Positions 11,328 through 23,586 are shown, numbered from the stretch's first letter. The stretch: DNA of 64,000 nt from Verticillium longisporum (GCA_019188255.1 JAETXT010000007.1:496001-560000); one strand, 5' to 3'. A program made the numbers and translations. Notes: generated from the sequence alone by a model not told the origin.

Positions 11328-12069
11328 CTTGAATAACGGGCGACGATGTCGTGACTAGTATGCGGTTTGAAGGGCCAGACTGTTTTGTGACGGCTTTGGT
11401 TGCGCAGCAGCGACCTTAAATGCTATCTCACGTTGTGCCATTTCCTCCTCCCTCCTCCCATTTTCCACCTTTTTTTGTGTAGCCTTATTCCTGAACACGG
11501 CTGTCTCAGCTGCACAATGACTTGCCGTGCTGTTGTCTCACTGAACTGCCGGTAGTCAGGCGCGCTACCTGGCCCGGGCGCCTTGTCTCACTCGTAGAAG
11601 GCTTCGAAAGAACGTTTCCATCAACTGTCAGGGGTTGGGGTGATGAGGCTCTGACACAGTGTCTCATATGGACTCATCGTTAAAGCTTCTTCGTCGAACC
11701 GAAAATCCCGCCGAGATATGAGATGGGTCCTTCCATTCAGCTCAGGCGTTGCGCGTCAAGCGAAAGCAGGATGCCGATCGGTGAATCAACTCTGCTTCCG
11801 GATTAAAGGCCGCGAGGAAGACCGATATCGTGCAATGTGCCTGGTCTTGGCCGATTGCGTCCACGGCATGGGCATTCTACATTTGTCATGCTGAGAAGGC
11901 CATGCAGACTCGACGGATCGTATGTCGATCAAAAACTATAAGTTAGCAACGCGGTTTTCTCATGGCAGGAGTCTTGAATTAAGCATCTCATCAGTTCACT
12001 CGATTTTGCATCGTTCTTTCTCGTTCATCGCACTGTCGTTCCTTTTACTACCTTACTATTATTTTCGCA
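11328..12069. promoter_or_regulatory. Bidirectional promoter between FSH hydrolase and HR-PKS
   Basis: About 740 bp separate the two divergent start codons. The region holds no coding sequence. The PKS-proximal part is AT-richer, with a string CAAAAACTATAAGTTAG near 11930 and a C/T-rich tract just upstream of the ATG, typical of fungal core promoters. Shared control of the two genes is an inference from arrangement. Confidence 0.5.
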
Positions 12070-15000
12070 ATGGCGCCTACCCTGATGCCCGTGGCCATTA
12101 TTGGCATGTCGTGCCGGCTGCCCGGTGAAGTCTCGACACTCGATGACTTCTGGACGCTGATGTGCAGAGCTCGCAGCGGTTGGGGCGAAATCCCCAAGGA
12201 TCGCTTCAACAAGGAAGCATACTGGCACCCGAACCCAGAGAAGAGGGGCTGTTTCAACAGCGTAGGCGGCTACTTTCTCAAAGAGGACATCGCCAAGTTC
12301 GATGCACCTTTCTTCAACATTACCAACAATGAAGCTAGTGCCATGGGTACGTTCTGCGAACCATTCACAGCCCCTCGTGGCTAGCTGCTATTACGACTTG
12401 ACTGACAGAGATCAACAGATCCTCAGCAGCGACAACTGCTTGAGTGCACCTATGAAGCACTAGAGCATGCGGGTATCCCCAAGGAGAGCATTGCGGGGAC
12501 CAACATGGGCGTGTTTGTTGGCGCGTCCCCCCCCGACTATGGTCTTGGGTCCCTAACAGACCTCGACACTGTGCCCATGTCCGATGCCACTGGTAATCAC
12601 CAAGGCGTCCAGGCGGGCCGCATCTCCCACTACTTCGACCTGCGTGGTCCTTGCTTTGCCATCGATACAGCATGCTCTTCAAGCTTGCATGCCTTGCATC
12701 AGGCAGTGCAGAGCATTCGCTCAGGAGAGACTAAGCAAGCGCTTGTTGCGTCGTCGCACCTCAACATCCAGCCGGCCAATGTTGTGTCCCTGTCGACCAA
12801 TCGGTAAGTCGGAGCCTAACCAAACGAGCAACGGCAGTTCTCTGACATCTTCTCCAGCTTGCTCTCCGAAAAAGGAGCTACGTTTGCCTTTGACCACCGC
12901 GCCAAGTCGGGATTCGCGCGTGGAGAAGGCACGGGCTGCGTGATCCTGAAGCCTCTTGACCAGGCTTTGAAAGACGGCGACAAGGTCTGGTCCGTCGTCG
13001 TCAACACGGGCGTCAACCAAGACGGCAAGACAGTCGGTAAGTTTGCCTCATATCAACGCAACGTGGGAATGTATTTGACAGTGTTTGCTAGGCATGACAA
13101 CTCCTTCTGCCGATGCTCAAGAACAGTTGATCCGTGAGGTTTATGCCAAGGCCGGCATCAACCCGAGAGACACTGGCTTTGTTGAGGCACACGGCACCGG
13201 CACCAAGGTCGGAGATCCCATCGAAGCTACGGTTCTCCACCGAGTCTTCAACGAAGACAGAACTCCCCGCCATCCTCTCTACATCGGCTCTGTCAAGTCT
13301 AACGTGGGACATCTTGAGCCGGCAAGCGGCCTCGTCGCAGTCATTAAGGCGTCCCTGATGCTTCAAAAGGGTTTCATCCTGCCCAACGTCAACTATCGTC
13401 AGGCCAACGAGAGCATCCCCTTCGCTGAATGGAACATGAAGGTCCCCGTGTCTCTGCGTCCATGGCCCAAGGGCAAGCGCTTCGTCAGCGTCAACAACTT
13501 TGGATTTGGTGGCTCGAACGCGCACTGCGTGCTCGAGAAGGCGCCTCCGACGCTCGCCAGAGGCTACAACGAGTCCAACATTGGACCTCGCCTCGTCGTC
13601 TTGTCCGGCAACGACAAGGTCGCCGGGGGCCGGCTCAAGGCTATAGTGTGCGTCTGTCTCGAGGTGCATCCCTATCTTTTCGTCCGTGAGGTCCTCCGCG
13701 ACCTGTCAAACACACTAGCCCATCGCCGCTCCCAGCCTTCCTGGCGCACTGCCGTGGTTGGTTCCTCGGCCAGCGATCTGACCCGTGCCCTGGAAAGCCC
13801 TGCGGCTCAGCCCCTCAGGGCTCTGCGAGCCCCCAAGATCGCCTCCGTCTTCACCGGCCGGGGCGCGCAGCCGCATGCCCTTGGGCGAGAGCTGATGGTG
13901 TCTCACGACGTTTTCGCCTCGACAGTGAAGGAAGCGGACGAGGAGCTCAAGAAGCTCGGAGCCACTTTCTCCCTGATCGAGGAATTGACAAAGGACAAGG
14001 AGCATTCGCAGATCAACAAGGCTCACATCAGCCAGCCGGCTTGCACCGTACTTCAACTGGCTTTCACCAACCTGTTGAGGTCGTGGGGCGTTCAACCATC
14101 TTCCGTCGTCGGACACTCCAGTGGCGAGATCGCGGCCGCTTACGCCGCTGGCGCTATCAACCTCAAGGACGCTATTGCTGCTGCCTTCCACCGAGGACAG
14201 GCTGTCCTGAGACTGAAGGCCAAGCACGGAGACCTGCGCGGTGCCATGTTGGCTGCTGGTTGCAGCGCTCAGACAGCCCGTGAGATGATCCAGGAGATTC
14301 AAACTGGACACTGCGGTATCGCATGCGAGAACTCGCCTTCATCGGTCACCATTTCGGGAGACGCGCAGGCCATCGACGAGCTTGCTGCCCGTCTCGAAGA
14401 GAAGGGAACATTCAACCGCAAGCTTATGGTTGACGTTGCCTATCACTCTGTCCACATGGAGAACGTGGCTGAACACTACCTGTCGACGATCCAGGACACC
14501 AAGGCCAGCAGCACTGGCAAAGTGGCCTTCTTCTCCTCCCTTCACGGGAAGAGGCTTGTCAGTGGCGCGGATCTGGACGCACAGTACTGGGTTCAGAACC
14601 TCACGAAGCCCGTGCTCTTCTCGACTGCTTTGCAGGCTCTTTTCCTGGAGGATCAGCCCGACATCGTGGTCGAGGTCGGCCCGCACTCTGCGCTTGAGGG
14701 ACCTGTCAAGCAGATCCTCAAGTCCCTTGGCTCGGACAAGGCCAGCAAGGCATTCTACGTCCCTTCGCTGAAGCGCAACGAAGACGCCACGTTCTCCGCG
14801 CTGACTCTGGCCGGCAAGCTTTTCGAGAAGGGCGTTACCCTGGATATGGCTGCCGTTAACGCGGATAAGGACCCCAAGCCCAAGCTAGTTTCCGACCTTA
14901 TGCCCTACCCATGGTCGGGACAGAAGTACTGGAGGGAGAGCCGGGTCAGTCGCCAGCACAGGCTCAAGCCCTTTGCGCGCCATGACCTCCTCGGCACCGT

Positions 15001-18000
15001 GACCAACCTCTCGAATGACATGGAGCCGACATGGAGGAACATGATCCGAACGGACGACATCCCCTGGCTGCGAGACCACAGGATGCAAGACCTGACGGCA
15101 TTCCCGTTCTCTGGCTTCATCAGCATGGCAGTTGAAGCAGTTGCTCAGCTGGCCTCCATCCGTGGTGTCGAATTCGACGAGTTCGGCCTCAGGGAGATGC
15201 AGGTCATGAGGCCTTTCCTCTTGACTGACGGCGAGGAGTACGAGGTCATCCTGAGCATCAAACGATTCAGCGAAGGCACTCGCTCATACTCGGACAAGTG
15301 GGACGAGTTCCGCATCCACTCCTACCATGAATCCAGGGGCTGGGTTGAGCACTCTCGCGGTTTGATCTCGGTCACCAAGCGAGAGCAATCGAACCCCATC
15401 AGCGCCTCGCTGCGCGACGAGGTCACCGACACGGTGGAGAAGGCCAGGCAGGTTTGCAAGAGCAAGATCCCTACCCAGCTCTTCTATGACGAGCTTCGCA
15501 AGCTTGGAGCCGGCTACGGCCCCGTCCTCCAAAACATCCTGAGCCTTCAGGCTTGTGACGATTTCAGGTACGGACTCGGAGAGGTTGTGGTGCCCGACAC
15601 TGGCGCTTCGATGCCTGAGAAGTACGAGGCCCCGTCCATCTTCAACGCGGCGTTCATCGATCTCGTGTTCCAGCACATCTTTGTTGTTCTGGGAGCCGGT
15701 CGTGGCGAGATGCCCTGCCTGTACATGCCCTCGGCTATCAAGGAGATGCGACTCAACAAGCTGATGAACTCCACGGCGGGCACCCCCTACCAAGTCGTCG
15801 TGAACGGACACAGCGACTTGCGAAACCCGAAGGCCATGGAAGGTTGCATCCATGCCTTGGAGTCGAGCGACGCCTCAATCCCTGCCATCATGGTCAAGGG
15901 CTTCGAGGTCAGCCCGATCAAGGACGACAGCAGCAGCGACCTTGAGACGAAGCCGCTCTGCTACAGGGTCGAGTGGAAGTCCTTGGCCGAGGAGGCCGCC
16001 AGCCAAGAGGCGGCTGCCGTCGCGAGCGGCAGCACCCAGCAGCCGGCCAAGAAGCTCACGCTCAACGCGCCCGTCGTTCTCATCACGCAGCGCCCCGAGA
16101 GCGACACTCTCATCAGCGCCGTGGCAGCTTCGGTCCAGGCCCAAACCGGCCGCGCCCCTGAAGTCAGCCCTCTCGCCAACCTCAGTGCAGCTGGCAAGGT
16201 CTGCATCAACCTTCAGGACTTGGACGGCTCCGTGCTGTCCGACGCTACACAGGAGACGTTCAAGCAGGTGCAGAGCATGGCGCTCGAGAGCGAGAGCTTC
16301 CTGTGGGTCGTTTCGGGCGCGCTCAAGAACGCGCAGAACCCCCATCGCAGCATGGCCCAGGGCTTCGTGCGAACGATCCGGTCGGAGATCGGCAAGCCGG
16401 CGTCGATTCTGGACCTGGATCCGGAGTCTCGCCTCGACGTGGCATCGCAAGCTGAACTCATTGTGCAGGCTTTCGAGAAGCTCGTTGGCGGTGAGAACTC
16501 GGCCACGCCCGAGATGGAATTCGCCGAGGTCGATGGCGAGCTCGCCGTGCCGCGCATTGTCGAGGACGCAAGCATGAACCTCTTCGTCCAGCGCGAGACC
16601 AACGTGTCGGCTCCCTACCTCCAAGACTTTGCCCAGCCCGAGAGGCGTCTCAAGCTCGACATTGGACGTGCCGGAGCACTGGACACGCTGTACTTCAAGG
16701 ACGATGAGGACGAGCCTCTCAGCGCCGACGACGTCGAGATTGCCGTCGAGGCCACGGGCATGAACTTCAAGGATGTCGTCATCTCCATGGGTCAACTCGC
16801 CAGTCCCTACATCGGCGTGGAGTGCAGTGGCAGGATCGCGCGCGTCGGATCCAACGTCACGGCCCTCAAGGTCGGCGACAGGGTCTGCGCCATGCCGAGG
16901 GCGCCTACCGCACCTTTGCGCGCTGCCACTTCACCAGCGCGGCCAAGATGCCGGACAAGATGACCATGGAGGTCGGTGCCTCGATTCCCGTCGCCTACTG
17001 CACTGCATGGTACGGTCTCATGGATATCGCGCGCCTGGCCGAGGGCGAGCGTATCCTCATCCACGCCGCCGCGGGCGGTGTCGGCCAGGCCGCCATCCAG
17101 ATCGCCAAGATGGTTGGTGCCGAGATCTTCGCTACCGTGGGCAGCGTCGACAAGAAGCAGCTCATCATGGACAAGTACGGGATTCCCGAGGACCGCATCT
17201 ACTACAGCCGCAGCGCTGGCTTCGCCCGCCTCATCCGCAGGGACACGCAGGGCGAGGGTGTCGATGTTGTCATCAACTCCCTGGCCGGCGAGCTCCTGCG
17301 CGAGACGTGGGATTGCATTGCCCACTTTGGCCGGTTCATCGAGATTGGCAAGCGTGACATTACGTCCAACACGCGTCTCGAGATGCGCCGTTTCGAGAAC
17401 AACGCCCTGTTCAGCTCGGTTGATCTGACCGTGCTCGCTGGGGAGCGGCCCAGGATTATGGGCCGGGTCATGAATGCCGTCATGGAAGCCATGGGCCGCG
17501 AGGCGCTCCATACCATGTACCCCATCACGGTCATGGGCATCTCCGATGTCGAGAAGGCCCTCAGGCTGCTCCAGGGTGGCAAGACGACGGGCAAGCTGAT
17601 CATTGCCCAAGGCGCCGACGAGCAGGTCAAGGCCACGCACCGCGCTACGAAGAAGAAGCGGTTCACAAAGGATGCCTCGTATCTCATCTTTGGCGGCACA
17701 GGTGGCCTCGGTCGTTCCATGGCCAAGTGGATGGCGCAGAACGATGGGGGCCACGTCGTCTTGGTTTCCCGCAGCGGAAGCAACGCCAAGACGGACGACC
17801 TCACGCAAGAACTGGCGTCGCTCGGCTGCAAGATTCACGTTCGGGCCTGCGACATCACCGACCCTGCGAGCGTGGACTCTCTCGTCCAAGACTGCTTGGC
17901 GACATTGCCGCCCATCCGCGGCGTCATCCATTCGACGATGGTGCTTCGAGTAAGAGCCCCTTTTCTGACCAGTCTGATTTTTAGAAGCATGGCTAACACA

Positions 18001-18840
18001 CTCTGCGCAGGACATGCTCTTCGAGAACACCACGTTCGAAGACTACGACGCCGTCATGCGGTCCAAGGTCTCGGGCGGCTGGAACATCCACAAGTCCCTC
18101 CTCGACACCAAGCTCGACTTCTTCATCGCCCTGTCCTCCGTCGCCGGCGTCGTCGGCAACAAGGGCCAGGCCGCCTACGCCGCCGCCAACACGTTCCTCG
18201 AGGGTCTCGTGCAGCACCGGCGCCAGCAGGGCCTCGCCGGCACGGCCATTGCGCTGCCGGCCATGGACAACGTCGGCTACCTCGCCGAGAACGAGGAGCG
18301 CCGCGAACTCGTGCTCAAGAACCTCAAGGGCAGCACGGCCAACGAGGCCGAGCTCCTCGCCCTGCTGACGGCGGCCGTCAGCGGCACAGCCTCGGCGTCG
18401 TGCGACGATCTCGTCCTGACGGGCCTGCACATTGACGACAGCGCCCGGCCGCCGTACCCGCTGCCGACGCCAGGTTCGCCGACCTGCTGGCGGCCGCTGG
18501 CACGAGCAGTCAGGGCTCCGGCCAGGCGGCGTCCATCCACCAGGTCGTCTCCCGCGCTGGCTGTGAGGACCAGGCCTCGGAGGCCATTGTCAAGGGCCTC
18601 ATTGAGAAGCTGTCAGCGATTCTCATGGTTCAGCCCGGCGATCTGGATCCGGCGTCCACGCTGACGGCGTATGGTCTCGACTCGTTGAACGCCATTGAGC
18701 TGCGCAACTGGATCAGTAAGGAGCTGCTTGCTCATCTGCAGGTGCTGGAGCTTCTGACAAGCGCCACGTTGACGAGCTTGTCCTTGATGATTCTGAACAA
18801 GTCTCGGATCGAATTGAGCTACAAGGTTGCTGCCGCATAG
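12070..18840 (+). CDS. Highly reducing type I iterative polyketide synthase (KS-AT-DH-ER-KR-ACP)
   Basis: About 2176 residues once two frameshifts are bridged. Exons are 12070-12346, 12419-12803, 12858-13036, 13092-17949 and 18011-18840. KS: DTACSSSL, EAHGTGT and SNVGHLEPASG carry the Cys-His-His triad. AT: GHSSGE nucleophile near residue 621; the entry motif reads VFTGRGAQ instead of the usual GQGAQ. DH: His in LRDHRMQ and Asp in FIDLVFQ. No methyltransferase module, only a structural pseudo-KR before the ER. ER: NADPH loop HAAAGGVGQ. KR: FGGTGGLG and LSSVAGVVG with AAYAAAN. ACP: phosphopantetheine Ser in YGLDSLNAIELR. No TE, R or C domain. One base is missing at about 16895 (in the ER) and one at about 18464 (KR-ACP linker); in each the proline codon CCC appears to have become CC. 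Expected product: a reduced, unmethylated chain, released in trans. Product unknown. Confidence 0.9.
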
Positions 18841-19245
18841 AGGGAAAGGTACATCAAGGCGTAAAAGGAGTTTGGACTTTGGGATCTTTTTCTGTTGGAC
18901 TGAAGCAGTCGAGGTCACTGGTGTGACAGGAACTAATAGGTAATCCGAAGGCCAGTCTCTGAAGAAACATTATTATGAAACAGCATCATTATCAAAAAGC
19001 ATAAATCTAGACAGTTAATTCATTAATCAATGAGGACGAACATGTGCCCTTTGCTGATATACATTTCCCCGACCAGCTGGTCATACCCCTGAGTCGTCTT
19101 CCAGACCTGAAGCTCCATAATAAAATCCCATTCGCCGAAAGTGGATCGCGCAAAAATCACCATCCCAGAGCAACCCGCGCCATGCAATCTCACGATGATC
19201 AAAAACAGATCCTGAATGCTACACTGACAGCAAAAAGGAAACGTT
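18841..19245. other. Intergenic, PKS 3' flank
   Basis: 3' flank of the PKS, running into the tRNA gene. Nothing else recognised. Confidence 0.4.
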
Positions 19246-19341
19246 GATGAGGACGAGACTCGAACTCGCGCGGTTGCCCCACCAGGAAATCTGTTAAGGA
19301 GACCTTAACCTGGCGCCATAACCAACTCGGCCACCTCACCG
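19246..19341 (-). tRNA. tRNA-Leu(AAG) with a 15-nt intron
   Basis: Read on the minus strand it folds as a class II tRNA. The acceptor is GGTGAGG/CCTCATC, the D-arm contains GGCCGAGTTGG, the anticodon stem is CCAGG/CCTGG, there is a long variable arm, and the T-loop is TTCGAGT. The anticodon loop TTAAGG gives anticodon AAG (leucine, CUU/CUC). Between loop position 37 and its end lie about 15 extra bases containing CCTTAA, which can pair with the anticodon loop as tRNA introns do. Mature length about 81 nt. It sits between the PKS and the MFS exporter, a common place for cluster borders or insertions. Confidence 0.9.
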
Positions 19342-19631
19342 GTGATTGTTGAGGAGCCGAGCGAAGGGTGGATTCATGGCGGATGTTGCGGGGCGCGCGA
19401 GGGCTCCCTCCCGCGTCCCACAGCTACCATCCAGGCTTGGCCTTCTGAGCAGAGGTCGGCCCCTGATGAGGGAGGTGAATCCTGGCAGAGCGTCTGGATA
19501 GCGCCGCATTCTGCTAATGGCGGTCTTCGTTGCGTTGCTTTGCAGTGTCATGCGTCTCGGTGCGTCATGGTTTGTTCTGTTGTTGTAACCCCCTTCCGCC
19601 CGGTGGTATATCATCGGTCTTGCCATTGCTC

Positions 19632-21408
19632 CTACGCCTTCCTCCTCTCAGCATCCGTCTCTTCCTCATTCATGATGCCTTCCTCTCCGCCGGAGCGTGC
19701 CGTTTGCGGCTCCGCCCTGCCCACAACTTCCGAGCTTCGGAAGACGAACAACACGATGAGCAGCGACGCAACACCGTACCCAAAGTTCATCCAGTTGGCG
19801 GCCCGCAGACCTTTCAGCGAGGGTTCATCCCAAGGCTTCGTCTCGCCAACATCCATGACCGGCACGCCGCGCGCTTGGCCATGTCGGCCGTCTGCACGGC
19901 CGTGCTGATCGCCAGACCAATGGCGCGGCCCATCTGGCCGACCGAGTTGATGAGCGCGCCGCCGAGGGCTTGGTCTTCTTGCGGCAGAGACTTGGAGGTG
20001 AACAGCGTCAGGGACGGCCACGTCGTGTCGGCACCAAATACGGACAGAATCATGGCGGGCAGCCCAAAGGCAAAGTACGTCGTGTTCGAGGGGATCGGAA
20101 TGGCGAACAGGACACAGGCCAACGCCATGGAAACGTTGCCGAATACGAGCAGGAGATAGGTTGGCACGCGCGACAGCAGCAGCGCGACGACGAATGCCGT
20201 GACGATGCCCACGACACCCGTGGGGATGAAGCGGATGGTGGTTTGGAGTGCCGAAAGGCCCTGGTAGTCCTGGAAGAAGTAGGTCGCAAAGACGAGGAAG
20301 TTGTTGAACGAGGCAAAGAACAGGCCCATGATGACCATGGCGGCGCTGAAGCGCTTGTTTGTGAAAATCGAGACCTTCATGAGCGGAGGTCTTTCGCCCT
20401 TCTTTTCTGGTGGCGCTGCCAGAAGACAAAGACGGCGATGATGATCAGGGATACGACGATGATGACGGGGATCCAGGGCCTATCCCAACCGACAACGTTG
20501 CCCTCGGTCAGGGCATAGAGCAGGGCCAGCATGCCGACGGTGATGAGAGCACCTCCGATCCAATCTACCGACTGTTTGATCTTGTTCGGTTGGCCTTCGA
20601 GCGACGGTGGGGGAGGCGGGGGTGGTGGGATGACGAAAAGCCTGCGGCGGCCACCATGCCAGCGAGTATAGCCTTGACGCCGAAGATCCACTTCCAGTCA
20701 GCATATTGGGCTATGAAACCTGCGATGAGGTTGCCAAAGACGCTACCCAAGGGTGCACCGGCCGCGTAGGCGCTGAAGGCGTAATTCTTCGCCTTGCCAG
20801 GCGGAAACGTGGTACCGAGGATCCCGATCGCTGTGGGAACATTGGCGGCGGCGCCGAGACCATGCAGACCACGGAACAAGTTGAAGGCAATCTCGTTGGG
20901 GACAAAGGCGTTGGCAAGTGTCATGACAGCAGCCCAGGCAGAGCCAGCCACGAAGATCAGGCGTTTGCCGTAGATGTCGGCGATGCGGCCCCAGAGCAGC
21001 AGGAAGCATCCAAAGGCGAGAGAATAGGCCGAGACGATCCACTGCAGGCGCTGCTCGGGAATATCAAGGTCAGAGCCGATAGCAGGCAAGATGATGACGA
21101 CGGCTTGCAGTGACATGGTCTGGAGGAGTCAGTCAAGATGCTCACGATGGCCAAAAGGGGTGACAGACGTTCATGAAACTGGCTCCCGCAAGGGTGGCCA
21201 CGAGCACAATTGCTCTCGCCTTGGAGAACGGCAGCGGAGGAGGGCCATTGCTCTCGATCGGTCCGTCTTCCAATGGTGGGCAGGGCTCGGCGTCCGAAGA
21301 TGTCGACAGCTTCTTCTCACGCGGTGAAGCGGTGGTGTTGGTCTGTCCGGGTCCATTCGCAGTCGTCTCAATCTCACCAGCTACAGTCTTCTCGCCAGAG
21401 GGGTTCAT
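19632..21408 (-). CDS. MFS multidrug/DHA2-type (14-TMS) transporter, three frameshifts
   Basis: An export pump candidate of about 576 residues. Exon 1 is 21408-21169 (a longer start at 21450 is possible) and encodes a hydrophilic Ser/Pro/Glu-rich cytosolic N-terminus. Exon 2 is 21119-19632, with the splice joining ASFMN to TMSLQAVVIILP. Motifs include LLWGRIADIYGKRLIF (MFS motif A) and GAPLGSVFGNLIAGF (motif C region), as in aminotriazole/Atr1-like DHA2 proteins. The frame is broken three times, each by one missing base: at about 20636-20639 (T run after AAGF), about 20403-20406 (A run before KGERPPL) and about 19874 (MAK then RGVPVMD). All pieces are otherwise well conserved, so errors are likelier than decay. 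Its place downstream of the PKS suggests it exports the polyketide; a general drug pump is the alternative. Confidence 0.83.
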
Positions 21409-21451
21409 GGTCACGTCTTGGCTGGACTTGAGCTGCAGCAAGGCGTTCACT

Positions 21452-22064
21452 CACGTTCCAGACGGCGACGAGACCAGCCTTATGAGTTGACCAGCTCGCG
21501 TCTCGGCCTGAACGCGATGATGCCGGTGTCGTCTGGAGTAAGATGTGTGGGGGGATTGCGAGATGGCCGGAACCCGCCCCCAGGGCTGTCGCTAAACCCA
21601 TCACGGTCTAGAAGCCTCTGGGGACAGCACAGTGGGCCACTCGGATCAACAGGTTGGTAAGCGATGTCGGTCCTGGACGGCAGATCTTTCGGCATGGCGA
21701 GGTAGGTCGGCGTAGGTCGGCCAGGGTAAGTCATTATCAGATGCTGTGCATGGTGGCAGGATGCACACCCAATGCCCGAGACTTGGTCCGGTGACACACA
21801 AGATTATCCAGCGGTGGATGGAAAGGATGGATCGCTGTGCACCTTCAGCCAGGGTGGCGAAGGAGATCTTAGTGTCCACCGACACAACCTCTCCACGTGA
21901 CAAGGAGGCCTGCTCACAGCTCCACCTTACGACAGCCTTATCTTTTATCATCATCTTGAGCGTCGCCCAGCCTTGCATCACCCCGTTGGAAAGGCCCTCG
22001 CTTTACATCTCATCTACCCGACATATAGAGTCGCATTTAGTCGGCACCAGCTGCGCAACTCAAT
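21452..22064. other. Intergenic between divergent genes (MFS exporter / thioredoxin)
   Basis: About 610 bp of promoter sequence for both neighbours. Small frames lie in it, but none has coding character. The last 60 bp before the thioredoxin ATG are AT-richer, as for a core promoter. Confidence 0.4.
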
Positions 22065-22663
22065 ATGATCTCACTCACATATATAATCCTCGCGGTCGTG
22101 CTGTTCGCAGCTTACAGAGTATGTCCTACCCATCACCTCACCATCATCCACCTTGGCGTGTGCGCTATGATCCGCCCTGGTCCAGATATATATTCTCGTG
22201 ACCCAGACCAACTAACATGCCCTCAAAGGCCATCTTCGCCGACCGCTCTCCCATTCCCGAGACGTCCGGAAAAGTCTTCAAGGTCGCCAGCGCCGCCGAG
22301 TTCGACGCTCTCCTGTCCTCGACATCCAACGTTGTCGTCGACTTCTACGCCGACTGGTGTCCCCCTTGCCGCGCCATCGCCCCAGTCTTCTCAGAGTTGG
22401 CCGACAACCATGCATTGGAGGGGAAGCTTGCTTTCGCCAAGGTCAATGTCGACCATGTTCAGAACATTGCTGGTCGCTACGACGTCTCCGCCATGCCGAC
22501 CTTTGTGATCTTCCGGAATGGCAAACCTGCGGGTGTCGTGGTGGAAGGCCTAAAGGGTCGCCCTTCTGTCGTTCTTTCTGGTGATGGGCTCGTCGAGAGG
22601 GTGCGTGGTGCCGACAAGGCGGCCCTCCAGTCTGCTGTTCAGGCTTTGGCCGGCTCCAAGTAG
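22065..22663 (+). CDS. Thioredoxin with N-terminal membrane anchor, WCPPC active site
   Basis: A thioredoxin-fold oxidoreductase of about 162 residues. Exon 1 (22065-22118) encodes 18 hydrophobic residues, MISLTYIILAVVLFAAYR, a signal anchor or signal peptide. Exon 2 (22229-22663) carries the thioredoxin domain. It has VVVDFYADWCPPCRAIAP as the redox site and the cis-proline in SAMPTFVIF. The intron has a perfect ACTAAC branch site 12 nt before its AG. The ATG at 22217 lies inside this intron and is not the start. Canonical thioredoxins have WCGPC; proline in place of glycine should shift the redox potential. The anchor suggests a membrane or secretory-pathway location, unlike cytosolic Trx1. 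Confidence 0.85.
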
Positions 22664-23586
22664 GTTGTCTTGCTGTCAGTCAGAGGGAGGCAATAGAGAG
22701 AAGAGCCAGCGATACGATAGTCGGCAAAAGCCCATGCCCTATTTGCGTTTCTTCGTGAGTTACAGACATCCGCTGCCACGACAGTGAGAGTCTCTTTTCC
22801 TGAACTTCAATAACCACAATACCCTCATCAAATAGGGGTATAACGGTGAATTTCCCAGTGACTGGGCGCAAGCGTACCTCAGCATGAGTTAGACTGCAGG
22901 AAGCTCCTGGTATAATGACGGTCAGGGAGCTTCATGTTGCAAACTGAATCTACATGAACTTCCGTCCAAGTCTTGGGCAGCCTCGTGATTTTCCATCCGT
23001 TATGATTGCTTCCATCAAGGCCCTCAGACGCCAGGGCTTCAATCTACCTTCTCACTGTGGTTGAACCTCGTTGTGTATGAGCCTCATGGCGGTCGAAAGC
23101 GAAGGGTCGTTCAAGGCTTTCATTATCGGTCTGAAGTCAACACGCACCGAGCGCGTACCCCGCAAAGTCCGGGCTGAAGCGCCGAGAGGACACATCTTGA
23201 ACCTGGCACGCCGATACTACCTGATCCTGTATATCCGGGCCGTCTCGTGCAAGGGCGATCCTTCAGGACCATCCGGCGGGGTTTCTCGCTGTTTCCGAGT
23301 CCACCAATGGCCCTCATGTACGTCTTGCGGTTACATCGGCATACTGGTCTTGGCAGTGGGGGAGTGCTCTTGAATTGGGAGAGAAAAGACTTGATGTGAT
23401 GCTAAACTAAAGATTAATTACCAGAGACAGGAGAACATGCATGATGTCCAGGCTACTGGCCCGTATTGATGCTTGAACCATCTTCTCTTCTACCCCGCAG
23501 ACTAGACCTCTGGGTTCCACGTAAGGAGTTCTAAACTGGTTTCTCTAGAGTCGCGGAGTATTTGCTGCATCTCTCCTAACGTAGAG
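22664..23586. other. Intergenic, no gene recognised
   Basis: About 920 bp between the thioredoxin stop and the MITE. A 100-codon frame near 23071-23373 has no recognisable features. Includes the MITE's left target-site copy at 23579-23586. Confidence 0.4.

Noticed and set aside
16880..16920. An intron at the ER frameshift of the PKS
   Set aside because: Conserved ER sequence is continuous on both sides; only one base is lacking and no GT-AG pair fits.
22217..22228. ATG at 22217 as the thioredoxin start
   Set aside because: It lies between a perfect ACTAAC branch site and the intron's AG; splicing from 22118 gives an in-frame anchor instead.
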